From the NCBI RefSeq assembly GCF_039503195.1, contig NZ_JBCJKP010000001.1, positions 6,820,001 to 6,884,000 of the forward strand: a stretch of DNA of 64,000 nt. Reading direction: 5' to 3'. This document shows, one piece after another, positions 45,501 to 54,040 of this stretch; within the stretch, counting starts at the first letter, position 1; each line of letters starts with the position of its first letter. The notes below the pieces were generated by a model. The model did not search any database and was not told where the DNA came from. It saw only the letters and a program-made list of their open reading frames with translations. The translations under genes and the position numbers were made by a program. This stretch comes from Streptomyces mirabilis. GTDB lineage: Bacteria > Actinomycetota > Actinomycetes > Streptomycetales > Streptomycetaceae.

Positions 45501-47262
45501 CACAGAGGACGGTGTCGAGGACCAGTCGCTCGAGTGGCATTGTCAGGGAATGACCCTGGTGGTCCAGGCAGAACTCGACGAACGTCGTGTCCTGCAGATC
45601 GTCAACGAGGCATTCGACCTGCGCCTGTCGAACACCGAGTTGAGCGACATCCTCCAGGCTAGCGTCGACCAACATCTGGAGACGCAACGGCAGGACGCCC
45701 GGGCCGCGTCCAGTGACGTGGAGCGGCTGGCGATCTACATCGGTGACGACACGCTGAAGGAGAACCTGCCGAAAGGGCTTTGGCAGGCGCTTGAGGGCCA
45801 AGGCCTGGTGGACGGCTCCACGTCTGTCGCCGAGCTCTTCCTGACTGTCTACGGCAGCGACTCGATCAAGCTTCTCGCGGAGGAGTTCAGCGCCGAGGGG
45901 TACACGGACGTTCCCACGACATGGGCCGGGGGAGCGTCGACCGTCGCCTGGCTTCGGAAGATGGGGTTCGGCGCCAAGTACGCCGGCCGTCGCACCCGAC
46001 ACCAGGACGATGAGTTCGTCGTGCCCGGTGCCGTGAAGCTCAAGCCCCTGCACGACTTCCAGGAGAAGATCAGGGAGGAACTGGAACAGGTCCTGACGTC
46101 CCGGGGACGGGACGGTCGTGCGCTCAAGGGCATGGTGGAGCTCCCGACGGGAGCCGGGAAGACCCGGGTGGCCACCGAAACCGTGCTGCGGCTGTTCGTC
46201 GACGGCGACGTGAGCGGGACCGTGCTCTGGATCGCGCAGTCGGAAGAGCTCTGCGAGCAGGCGGTCCAGACGTTCGGGACCGTCTGGCGTTGGCTCGGGG
46301 ACGAGCGTCCGTTGACGATCGGCCGGCTCTGGAACACCAACGTCGTCCACGAACCCGACACCGAGTTCAGCGTGGTCGTGGCCACCGACGCCAAGCTCGA
46401 CCGGGTGGCCGACACTCCTGAGTACGAGTGGCTGAGCAGGGCCTCCGCGGTGTTCATCGACGAGGCGCACCGGGCCGGCGGGTCGAAGATGTACACGAAG
46501 ATTCTCAGATGGCTCGGAGTCGACGGTCGTAGCTGGGAACGGCCCCTGGTGGGCATTTCGGCGACGCCGTTCAAGGGCAGCGGCGACGTCACCGAGCCGA
46601 CGAAGGAACTGGCGGCCCGCTTCGGGCACCACAAGATGAGCGCCTTCGACGGCAACGCCTACCCGGAGCTGTCGAAGAGAGGTGTCCTCGCCAGAGTCCG
46701 ACATGAAGTGCTGGACGGCGTGAAGGTCGCGCTGGAGCCGGACGAACTCGCACAGGTGCGGTCCCTGCGCAAACTCGAACCCCAGGTCCTCGACCGCATC
46801 GGCCGGGACCAGGCCCGCATGAAGATCCTCGTGGACGACATCCTGAAGCGGGATCCGGAATGGCCGATCCTCGTGTTCACGCCGAACGTCCTGTCCGCCC
46901 AGGTCCTCGCCGCGACACTGCGTTACCGAAAGGTCACGGCCGAGGCGGTCAGCGGCCAGACCGGACGGCAGACGCGCCGTGACGTCATCGAGAGGTTCAA
47001 GAGGAACGAGATCAGGGTTCTGGCCAACTGTGACCTGCTGATCCAGGGATTCGACGCGCCCGGCGTCCGGGCTCTGTACATCGCGAGGCCCACGTTCAGT
47101 CCCAGCGCCTACATCCAGATGGCCGGCCGCGGTCTGCGTGGTCCTGAGAACGGCGGCAAGGAGGAGTGCCTCATCGTGGACGTCGCTGACAACTTCGGCG
47201 CGGTCAACGACTTCCTCGGATTCCGTGCCTACGAGGGCCTCTGGCGGAAGCAGGGATCATGA
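42547..47262 (+). CDS. GHKL-type ATPase fused to a superfamily 2 helicase (defence protein)
   Basis: 1571 residues; starts GTG-ATG, with GAGG 12 bases upstream. The N-terminal 170 residues are a GHKL (Hsp90/sacsin-like) ATPase: N box LLELVQNAADA, CANAGRPFS, and G2 box GRFGLGFKSVL. About 1000 residues without clear motifs follow. The C-terminal 400 residues are an SF2 helicase: LPTGAGKTRVATE (about 1200), FIDEAHRAGG (about 1303), GISATPFKGS (about 1338), and motif VI QMAGRGLRGPENG (about 1523). It is the first gene of a four-gene overlapping operon with DrmA-like and DrmB-like genes. Such GHKL-helicase fusions are known among phage-defence candidates. In this operon it takes the place of the DrmD or DrmE component. 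Confidence 0.82.
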   Translation: MMNKRAEWVPDAGLVREVDDLFGRAIDSYRANPNLITEHANQEESIRVGGYSNRTLLELVQNAADAMSGAAEHEEGAGRVEIVLDLDRQTLYCANAGRPFSRSGLTTLAHAHLSGKRGDEIGRFGLGFKSVLAVTDSPQVFSRSVAFEFNSSKAKAAIATIGPASKRLPILRTLTRIDAEVEFVKDPILAELAEWAVTVVRLPHATRLENLKKEIEEFRSEFLLFVNSVREIRLRVIGADANFVTSHVSRELGDGRFRIERPDGDHEEWYVDNRMHAPSPEARIEVGEAVSRDRMKVTVAMPARFAQLRTGEFWSYFPLQDRTSASALFNAPWSVNDDRTTLLSNTYNREILVTLSGMFLDMLPKVSSVDDPAAHLDYMPARGRETHSFGDEILCAHVPQLGSEKALIPDATGVLRTPPELRPLDFGVSEASERDHEEWIQSPHTDDAVPHWRCYANGQQRVTRLRALYVCSVSPAFADSRPRDDLKALERIPKRGVLSWLREWAEGPDVASAAKALDFVLRNSNGFGPAKVIPTTGGMLSIKDRDRVFLHRAEDVDIEGACFVDPDFLAVPGVEKKLGDRGFRDLDPLSMFEARMARLSPEAEDDELPKFWDAATDVPMAQAQKVVAGNKAGALKVPTREGGWASPTYVLDIDGLGDGAPDRVLDRTKCVPQLAHAAGVITEPVGSYSLEDEVHFEDYCQYVLDEVNRRLGPGERLVEQVEFDRGDGPGPFSVLLMLEDAGASELVRERWTEGLLRLDQAGHWLCTDIDTGLSHRVLSPVRWAAGRAGLLKSARGYRTPDRVVSASLVEYEALLPLFRGPRHVEDALQLPKDLGEVPVEVLREALEAEVTSQISNVALTGFVLTASRFAFPNGHPMFIPARVGRVIERRRPDAVYLATTEEEREFLTLRQKPYLKVDEGEADEFVDVVGCRRFEDSFSFSLLVDGQQVEERVIDLYTGLRSTFVEDKVTNATVAKAVQITKRVTTEDGVEDQSLEWHCQGMTLVVQAELDERRVLQIVNEAFDLRLSNTELSDILQASVDQHLETQRQDARAASSDVERLAIYIGDDTLKENLPKGLWQALEGQGLVDGSTSVAELFLTVYGSDSIKLLAEEFSAEGYTDVPTTWAGGASTVAWLRKMGFGAKYAGRRTRHQDDEFVVPGAVKLKPLHDFQEKIREELEQVLTSRGRDGRALKGMVELPTGAGKTRVATETVLRLFVDGDVSGTVLWIAQSEELCEQAVQTFGTVWRWLGDERPLTIGRLWNTNVVHEPDTEFSVVVATDAKLDRVADTPEYEWLSRASAVFIDEAHRAGGSKMYTKILRWLGVDGRSWERPLVGISATPFKGSGDVTEPTKELAARFGHHKMSAFDGNAYPELSKRGVLARVRHEVLDGVKVALEPDELAQVRSLRKLEPQVLDRIGRDQARMKILVDDILKRDPEWPILVFTPNVLSAQVLAATLRYRKVTAEAVSGQTGRQTRRDVIERFKRNEIRVLANCDLLIQGFDAPGVRALYIARPTFSPSAYIQMAGRGLRGPENGGKEECLIVDVADNFGAVNDFLGFRAYEGLWRKQGS

Positions 47263-48776
47263 TCGTCATACCGGATCTCGCCGACATCGAGACGACCACC
47301 ACCAGCAACGCCGAACGGCGGGTGGCCCGACTGCTGCGAGCGATCGACGGCCCTCCCGACGCCGTCGCCTTCCACTCCGTAAAGCTGCGGAGCCACGCGG
47401 TCAAGCAGCAGGGGGAAGCGGACTTCGTCGTGCTCTGGAACGGCGTCGTCGTCATCGTCGAGGTCAAGGGCGGGGGCGTCAGGAAGTACGACGGCGTCTG
47501 GTACTCCATCGACCGCCACGGTGACTGGAAGAAGTTGCGCGAGTCGCCGATGGACCAGGCGCAGTCGGCGATGTACGCGCTGCGCGACATCCTCCGGGAG
47601 GAAGGGGTCGGTTGGTTCGCGACCGAGGCCGTTGCCCTCACCCCCGACATAGACGCGCCTCCGGCAGCCGTCGAATGGAAGGGAAGCCACTGGTGGGCGA
47701 AGGAGCAGATGAGCATTGCCGCACTGACGGAAGCCTTCGAGAAGGTTGCCGGCGAGGCGAGGCTCGCTCCCAACGGAGTCAGAGTCTCCCGGTCCGAGAC
47801 TCTCCGGGCGCGCCTCTTCGGTGAGTTCACCAGGATGCCCGTCATCGATGCGCAGCGGGGCGCCGTGCTGGAGGAGCAGAATCGAGCGACTGAGGGACAG
47901 GCCAGGGTCTTGGCCGCGCTCTCCCGGAACCCGAGGATGCTCATCTTCGGTGGCGCGGGCACCGGGAAATCCCTGGTGCTGGCGGAGGGCGCGAAGCAGG
48001 AGGCGGGTGAAGGGAAGTCGGTGCTCATCACCTTCCACTCGCCCGCCCTGGTCGACTTCTTCGGTCCGCGGATCGAGGGCAGAGACATCGATCTCCTTCC
48101 GTTCGCGGACCTGTCCGGTGACAAGCAGTACGACGTCGTCTTCGTCGACGAGGCACAGGACCTCATGAACGCCGAGGGCATGGATGCCTTGGACGCTGTG
48201 ATCCGCGGGGGTCGAGAAGGCGGCCGGTGGAGGATGTTCCTCGACCCCAACAACCAAGCACGCGTCGACGGCGAGTTCGACGCGGACGTATGCGAGTTGG
48301 TACAGCAGGAGGCGCTCCAGTACGACCTGGACCGGAACGTGCGCAACACTCGTGCGATCGTCCACGTCGTGCAGGAGTACCTCGGCGCCGACGTCGGGGA
48401 CCCGGGCATCGTCCATGGCGACCGAGTGGAATGGCGGTGGTCCGACGGGACAGCCGGTGTGTCCGCGGCCGAGACCGTGGCTCGAGACCTCGTGGCCAAC
48501 GGGGCCCGTCGCCAGGACATCTGGATCATCAGTGTGTCCGAGGACGCCGAGCCGCGCAGAAGCGAGGCCGGATTCCTCGTGACCAACCCCCGCTATGCCA
48601 AGGGGCTGGAAGCAGAGCACGTCATCGTCTGCGACCTGCCCCAGGAATACAAAGACCGGGCACTCGCCGCGTTCTACGTGGCCGTCACGAGGGCGCGGGT
48701 CACGCTCCACGTGGTCGCGTCCAAGAACGACAAGAAGCGGCTCCAGGAACTTCTTCGAAAGCAGGTTGGGAAGTGA
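47259..48776 (+). CDS. NERD nuclease domain fused to a UvrD-like SF1 helicase
   Basis: 505 residues; the ATG overlaps the previous stop (ATGA). Residues 10-130 are a NERD nuclease-like domain with QGEADFVVLW and VIVEVKGG, matching the D...ExK catalytic pattern. Residues 195 onward are a superfamily 1 helicase: GQARVLAAL (Q motif), Walker A FGGAGTGKS (about 230), Walker B VVFVDEAQDL (about 293), and motif VI FYVAVTRAR near the end. The domain is short, lacking large 1B/2B insertions. NERD-helicase fusions often accompany defence genes. It probably processes DNA for the DrmA/DrmB pair downstream, whose first gene overlaps its stop (GTGA). Confidence 0.82.
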   Translation: MIVIPDLADIETTTTSNAERRVARLLRAIDGPPDAVAFHSVKLRSHAVKQQGEADFVVLWNGVVVIVEVKGGGVRKYDGVWYSIDRHGDWKKLRESPMDQAQSAMYALRDILREEGVGWFATEAVALTPDIDAPPAAVEWKGSHWWAKEQMSIAALTEAFEKVAGEARLAPNGVRVSRSETLRARLFGEFTRMPVIDAQRGAVLEEQNRATEGQARVLAALSRNPRMLIFGGAGTGKSLVLAEGAKQEAGEGKSVLITFHSPALVDFFGPRIEGRDIDLLPFADLSGDKQYDVVFVDEAQDLMNAEGMDALDAVIRGGREGGRWRMFLDPNNQARVDGEFDADVCELVQQEALQYDLDRNVRNTRAIVHVVQEYLGADVGDPGIVHGDRVEWRWSDGTAGVSAAETVARDLVANGARRQDIWIISVSEDAEPRRSEAGFLVTNPRYAKGLEAEHVIVCDLPQEYKDRALAAFYVAVTRARVTLHVVASKNDKKRLQELLRKQVGK

Positions 48777-51700
48777 ACCTCACAGCGGCCCAAAAGGAGG
48801 CCCTCCACCATCTCCGAGCCTCCTACGTGGGGCCCGAGGCCGGAGACGAGGAGGTCACCGCGAACCTGCCTCACCGACAGTACGCCGTCGGCATGCTCTT
48901 CCCCGTCGCAGCCGAGGCACGAGGCTCTCACGGCGACGGGAACACGTACGAAGAGGTATCGGCCGATGTCCCCGACGGCGACGGCGATGTCGAGGAGAGC
49001 GGGGCTGGGGCCCCCCTGGCCGAGGACTGGAAGCCCTCGTCCGTCGCGCTCTCCTTCGTCACCGACGGCGACTCCGTCGACGTCGACTTCTCGTGCGGTA
49101 CGTACGCCGCTGTCGAGGGAGACGGGCCGCCCAGGTGGCGGCGTACCCCGTTCTCCGTCGACGGCCTCGACCTCCGGCGAGGGAAGGGGCCCGAGCGCCT
49201 TTCCGTGGGCGGAGTCTCGGTCGAGATCGGGTCACGTTGGCGCGGCTTCCAGGGCGACTCGTTGGTCACCGTCCACGTACGGGTCCTGACCGAATCAACG
49301 GGCGACGACCGACTCGACATCCCTCGGACGCTGTTCCAGGTCCACCTGGCCGCCGCTCCCTCCGCCGGGGCGGAGATCCTGGAGTACGACACCACGCGCT
49401 CGATCGACACCGACCCGGAAGCCGCCGAGCTGCGCCTGCGCTATCGCAACCGAAAGGTCTACGCGGTCGGGCACGGAATGGCCGCGGACTGGGACTTCGC
49501 GGAGGACCGTTGTACCAAGGTCTTCCTCGAGCCCGTGCCGGCCTTCGTGGTGCCCGCCGTCGAGACCACGGGGTTCGACGAAGGGACGGCCGAGGCCGAG
49601 GCCTTGGAGCTGGGGCACCTCCAGCAGATCGACAAGAATCCCGAAGCGGTCTTTCGATCGTTGGACGCCTTCCTCGAGGCGTTCGCCGGCTGGGCCTCCC
49701 GACAGATGGAACGGGCGGAGGCATTCAGCGACGACAGGGCCGTGGCCGTCCGCATCGCCGAGCGTTCGCAGGACGCCGTCGACAGGATGAGGGAAGGCAT
49801 AGACCTCCTCCGGGCGCCGGGACGACAGGACCTTCGAACGGCCTTCTCCCTCGGCATTGCCGCCATGCGTCTTCAGATGCGGCAGGCGTCCATCAACCGC
49901 GGGAAGCCGGAGGAGCAGGTGTCGGAGCCGCGGTGGCGACCCTTCCAGCTCGGCTTCCTGCTCGTGTCGCTGGCCTCCACCGTCGATGAGGGGCACAAGG
50001 ATCGGGACCTCGTCGACCTCATCTGGTTCCCGACCGGTGGCGGCAAGACTGAGGCATACCTGGGTCTCGCCGCGATCGAGGTGTTCCGCCGACGGCTCGC
50101 TCACGGCACTGCCGGCGGGGGAACCGCCGTCATCACCCGCTACACCCTGCGGCTCCTGACCTCTCAACAGTTCCAACGGGCCGCGGCACTGGTCTGCGCG
50201 ATGGAGCGGCTGCGGGCCACGGACGACCGGGCGAAGGGCATGGCGCCGTTCTCGATCGGTCTGTGGGTGGGCAACGAAGTCACCCCCGGCACGCGAGTAG
50301 ACGCACGTGAAGCACTCAAGCGGCTTCAGAAGGCCGCGCGTCCGGAAGAGGCGAACGAGTTCCAGGTCGAGAGCTGCCCATGGTGTCTGACGCCCTTGGT
50401 GCCGAGGCTCAGGAGCGACAAGCCAGAGGACTACGGCATGCGCCTGGAGGGCGTGGACGTCGTGCTCCACTGTGTCGACGCGTCGTGCGACTTCGCCGGC
50501 GAGCTTCCGCTCGCTGTCGTCGACGAGGTGCTGTACAAGGAACCGCCCACGATCCTCCTGGCCACCGTCGACAAGTTCGCGCGTCTGCAGTTCAAGCCGG
50601 AAGCAGGCAGGCTGCTCGGTCTCGGGACCACCTTCAGGCAACCATCCATGATCATCCAGGACGAGCTGCACCTGCTCTCGGGGCCGCTCGGAACCACCGT
50701 CGCCGTCTTCGACGCGGTGATCCAGGTCCTGCTGAGCCGGTCGGGCTCCAGCCCCAAGATCGTGGCCTCGACGGCCACCATCCGCGCGTCCGAGGAGCAG
50801 GTGGAGGGACTGTACGGGCGTGAGGTCGCACTGTATCCGCCATCGGGACTCGACGACGACCGGACCTTCTTCTCCCGCCCGGTGGAGAGCGGAGAAGGAC
50901 GTCTCTACGTCGGCCTGATGCCGCAGTCGGTCTCGCAGCCGTCGGCCGTCATCGCAGCCGTCACCCCCATGGTGGAGATGCCGGAGGCGCTCGCCGCCCG
51001 CGCCCCGTCCGCCGCGTCACGGGACGCGTACTGGACGCTGGTCATGTACCACAACAGTCTTCGTGAGCTCGGACGCACCGGGACGCTGGTCATCGACGAC
51101 GTCAACGGTCGTCTGGAGCCCCGAGCCGAGAGACTCGGCTTCCCGCTGCGGCCCGTCAGGGCGGGGAAGGTCCTGGAACTGACGAGCCGTCGCGGAGCCG
51201 AGGAGCTGCCGAACGATCTCCGCGCGCTAAGGGTCAGGGCCGACGAGTCGCCGGAGGCCGTCGACGTGGTCCTCTCGTCGAACATGCTCTCCGTGGGCAT
51301 CGACATCCCGCGGCTCGCGCTGATGCTCATGGTGGGGCAGCCGAAGACCACGGCCGAGTACATCCAGGCCACGAGCCGTGTCGGACGTGGAGACACGAAG
51401 GGCGTCGTCGTCACGCTGTTCCGGTCGGGAAGGGCCCGTGATCGGTCGCACTTCGAGACCTTCCGTGGCTACCACGAGGCCCTCTACCGGAGCGTGGAGC
51501 CCACGAGCGTCACGCCGTGGTCGCTGGCCTCGCGCGAGCGATCGCTCGCCGGCGCGCTCGTGGCGCTGCTGCGGCAGTCGTTCACCACGCTTGCCCCGAA
51601 GGAAGCGGCGGGTCGGTTCGACCTCGGGGACGACAGGATTCGCGATGCGGTCGATCGACTCGTGGAACGGTTCCTCGGCTACGTCACGCGCGCCGACGGT

Positions 51701-51958
51701 CTCGAAGCCCCGGAAACGCGCTCCGCCGTATGGAGCCTCCTGAGGGATTGGGACCGACGGGCAGCCCAGGCACGGGAGTCGGACGAGCCTCTGTACTACC
51801 AGCGGACGAAGAAAGACCAGGCAGCTTTGTTGAAGAAGTTCGGCCAGCCCGGCGAAGGGTGGCTCGTCGCAGACTCGATGAGGTCCGTGGAGCCCAATGT
51901 GGCGGTCGAGGTCCAGGAACCGCAGGAGGAGGTGCACCATGGAGAAGATCAAGCATGA
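48773..51958 (+). CDS. drmA: DrmA-like helicase of a DISARM-type system
   Basis: 1061 residues from GTG overlapping the previous stop. The N-terminal 350 residues (LPHRQYAVGMLFP, CGTYAAVEGDG) match the DrmA plan of a beta-rich leader. The helicase has Walker A FPTGGGKTEAYLG (about 420), DExH-like IIQDELHLL (about 628), and a C-terminal RecA fold with LSSNMLSVGIDIPRL and YIQATSRVGRG (about 831-870). A zinc-binding insert with CPWC and CVDASC lies near 530-575. DrmA in DISARM forms a complex with DrmB that binds and threads DNA and blocks incoming phage genomes. The next gene is DrmB-like and overlaps it by 20 bp. Identification is by motif and context. Confidence 0.82.
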   Translation: MNLTAAQKEALHHLRASYVGPEAGDEEVTANLPHRQYAVGMLFPVAAEARGSHGDGNTYEEVSADVPDGDGDVEESGAGAPLAEDWKPSSVALSFVTDGDSVDVDFSCGTYAAVEGDGPPRWRRTPFSVDGLDLRRGKGPERLSVGGVSVEIGSRWRGFQGDSLVTVHVRVLTESTGDDRLDIPRTLFQVHLAAAPSAGAEILEYDTTRSIDTDPEAAELRLRYRNRKVYAVGHGMAADWDFAEDRCTKVFLEPVPAFVVPAVETTGFDEGTAEAEALELGHLQQIDKNPEAVFRSLDAFLEAFAGWASRQMERAEAFSDDRAVAVRIAERSQDAVDRMREGIDLLRAPGRQDLRTAFSLGIAAMRLQMRQASINRGKPEEQVSEPRWRPFQLGFLLVSLASTVDEGHKDRDLVDLIWFPTGGGKTEAYLGLAAIEVFRRRLAHGTAGGGTAVITRYTLRLLTSQQFQRAAALVCAMERLRATDDRAKGMAPFSIGLWVGNEVTPGTRVDAREALKRLQKAARPEEANEFQVESCPWCLTPLVPRLRSDKPEDYGMRLEGVDVVLHCVDASCDFAGELPLAVVDEVLYKEPPTILLATVDKFARLQFKPEAGRLLGLGTTFRQPSMIIQDELHLLSGPLGTTVAVFDAVIQVLLSRSGSSPKIVASTATIRASEEQVEGLYGREVALYPPSGLDDDRTFFSRPVESGEGRLYVGLMPQSVSQPSAVIAAVTPMVEMPEALAARAPSAASRDAYWTLVMYHNSLRELGRTGTLVIDDVNGRLEPRAERLGFPLRPVRAGKVLELTSRRGAEELPNDLRALRVRADESPEAVDVVLSSNMLSVGIDIPRLALMLMVGQPKTTAEYIQATSRVGRGDTKGVVVTLFRSGRARDRSHFETFRGYHEALYRSVEPTSVTPWSLASRERSLAGALVALLRQSFTTLAPKEAAGRFDLGDDRIRDAVDRLVERFLGYVTRADGLEAPETRSAVWSLLRDWDRRAAQARESDEPLYYQRTKKDQAALLKKFGQPGEGWLVADSMRSVEPNVAVEVQEPQEEVHHGEDQA

Positions 51959-53741
51959 CCTGCGCCTCTCCGAGACGATCTCACCGTTCGGGGTGGGAGC
52001 GATCGTCGACGTGCGAGGCGAGTCGCTCATGGCGCCGGACACGTCCTGGTGGGACAAGAAGTTCACCCATGAGATCAGCTGTGAGCGTCTGATGGCCCGC
52101 CTTGGTGCTGGTGTTCTGAGACAACCACCCGCACATGCGGGCCGGGCCGCAAAGGAAACCCCTGCGCTGCCGTACTGGCGCTTTCCCGCTTGGCGGTTCT
52201 GCGAGCGCTGCGACAAGCTCTCGAAGCTGACCGGTAGGAAAAAAGGCAAGTGGAGCAACACCTGCGACTGCGGCGGCGCGCTCGTACCTATGCGATATGT
52301 CGCCGTCTGCGAAAAAGGCAGCCACATCCAGGACATCAACTGGTTCCAGTGGGCACACCGTGGGCGTGCGGCGAGCCTGAACGAGGCGGTCCGCTTCTGC
52401 CGTGACTACAAGGCGCTCAGGTTCCGCAAGCTGGCCACTCGTGGCGAAGGCCTCGCGGCCCTGGTGGTGAAGTGTCACGGGTGCGGGAATGAGCGCAGTC
52501 TCGCTGAACTCGTGACGAAGGGGGCCCTGCACCGCGACGGGATTCGTTGCGCGGGACGGCAGCCCTGGGAGCCGGAGGCCTCCGTCAAGAGGCCTTGCCC
52601 GTATGAGCTGGTTGCGGTGCAGCGTGGTGCCACCGGCAACTACATCGTCGAGAAAATCTCGGCTCTCGACATCCCGGAGGAACGCCCGCAATCCGCGGAG
52701 ATGGCCGACAAGATCCGTGGTCACATGCTCTTCGGGAAAGTCGTGACCGACAACGGCGGACCCCAGTCGGAAGTGTTGGCGCAGCTGATTGCCGACGATA
52801 TCGGAGTGACGGCGGAAACCGTCCTCGGCGTCGCGGCGGGGGAGGAAAACCCCGCGAGTGAGCTGCTGCTCGACCTGAAGGACGGTGAGTGGGCGGCGTT
52901 CCTGAAGAAACTCGACGAAGGGCGCGACCGCACGGGAAGCGACTTCGTCGTCGACGGGAGAAGCCTCGAAGGGCTCGCGGGACCGCAGAGCCTCCTCGCC
53001 AAGATCAGCGGCATCGGACAGGTACGCCGGGTTCGGGAGGTCCGTGCCCTGCAGGGGTTCCGACGCCACGACGCGGAAGCAACGCTGATCAACGCCGATT
53101 TGGGGGCGGACCAGTCATATCGGCCCACCTATCCGGCGATCGAACTGTTCGGTGAAGGAATCTTCCTGCGGTTCGACGAAGAGAAGCTCGCCGCATGGGA
53201 GGCACAGCCGGGGGTGCAGGCACGCGCCGGCATCCTCAAGACGAGAAGGGCCGACTCTCCCTGGGCCGGCCGCCTTGACGTGCCGGAACCCAGGTACATC
53301 GCCCTGCACACGCTGGCGCACCTGCTCATCCGGCGGCTGGCGTTCGCCAGCGGCTACGCGTCTGCCTCGCTGCAGGAAAGGATCTACGCGAACTCCGACC
53401 GCACGGACAAGACCGCCGGGATCCTGATCTATACCGCGGCAGGGGACGCCCAAGGGACTCTCGGCGGTCTCGTCAGGCTCGGGGATCCCAAGAAGCTGAT
53501 CCCACTCCTGGTGGCCGCCCTGGACGACGCGGACTTCTGCTCCAACGACCCAGTCTGCATCGAAAGTGACCGTCAGGGAGCCTCACAGCTGAACCTCTCA
53601 GCCTGCCATGGGTGCTCCCTGGTGAGTGAGACCTCCTGCGAGACCGGAAACCGGCTGCTGGATCGACAGCTGGTCCTGGGCGGAAGCGACGTGAGAGGAC
53701 TGCTGGACGACGTTCTGACGGACGTCCGACGGCCCAGGTGA
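51939..53741 (+). CDS. drmB: DrmB-like protein (DUF1998) of a DISARM-type system
   Basis: 600 residues from an ATG with AGGAGGAGGT upstream, inside the end of drmA. A Cys-rich motif near 85-110 (RFCERC, NTCDCGG) looks like a zinc ribbon. The C-terminal DUF1998 region begins with HTLAHLLIRRLAFASGYA (about 456) and ends with a Cys cluster (CSNDPVC, ACHGCSLVSETSC). This matches DrmB, the partner of DrmA in both DISARM classes. A hairpin terminator follows at once, so drmB closes the operon. No phospholipase-D gene (DrmC, HxK motif) or methyltransferase follows on this strand. Confidence 0.85.
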   Translation: MEKIKHDLRLSETISPFGVGAIVDVRGESLMAPDTSWWDKKFTHEISCERLMARLGAGVLRQPPAHAGRAAKETPALPYWRFPAWRFCERCDKLSKLTGRKKGKWSNTCDCGGALVPMRYVAVCEKGSHIQDINWFQWAHRGRAASLNEAVRFCRDYKALRFRKLATRGEGLAALVVKCHGCGNERSLAELVTKGALHRDGIRCAGRQPWEPEASVKRPCPYELVAVQRGATGNYIVEKISALDIPEERPQSAEMADKIRGHMLFGKVVTDNGGPQSEVLAQLIADDIGVTAETVLGVAAGEENPASELLLDLKDGEWAAFLKKLDEGRDRTGSDFVVDGRSLEGLAGPQSLLAKISGIGQVRRVREVRALQGFRRHDAEATLINADLGADQSYRPTYPAIELFGEGIFLRFDEEKLAAWEAQPGVQARAGILKTRRADSPWAGRLDVPEPRYIALHTLAHLLIRRLAFASGYASASLQERIYANSDRTDKTAGILIYTAAGDAQGTLGGLVRLGDPKKLIPLLVAALDDADFCSNDPVCIESDRQGASQLNLSACHGCSLVSETSCETGNRLLDRQLVLGGSDVRGLLDDVLTDVRRPR

Positions 53742-53744
53742 CCC

Positions 53745-53776
53745 TGCGGCCCCGTAGCGCATGCTTTGGGGCCGCA
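53745..53776 (+). terminator. Hairpin terminator of the DISARM-like operon
   Basis: TGCGGCCCC pairs with GGGGCCGCA (9 bp) around a 14-base loop, four bases after the drmB-like stop. It separates the two convergent defence modules. The rest of the gap up to 54040 is featureless. Confidence 0.7.
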
Positions 53777-54040
53777 AAGCAGCGATCCTCGGTCACTGCC
53801 AGGCGGGATCTGTCACCGTCGCTCCGGACCTCGAGGTGCTGATCAGCCTGTCCACGGCAGCCCCTATGGTTTTCGCTGGCCGACGGGTTCGATCTACTGC
53901 GCTGCACTGCTGCGACAGTTCCGGAGGCCCCGTGTGCCTCACTCGTAAGCGTTGGTCAGGTGAGTGCGGATCTCCCGACTAGCTCCGTCTGTCCGCATAT
54001 GGTCCGCAAGCTGTGATGACGCTTTCGAGTGCGACCACGC

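Noticed and set aside
48227..48772. An upstream start for the DrmA-like gene
   Set aside because: The upstream frame runs through the NERD-helicase gene out of phase; the GTG overlapping that gene's stop is a normal coupled start.
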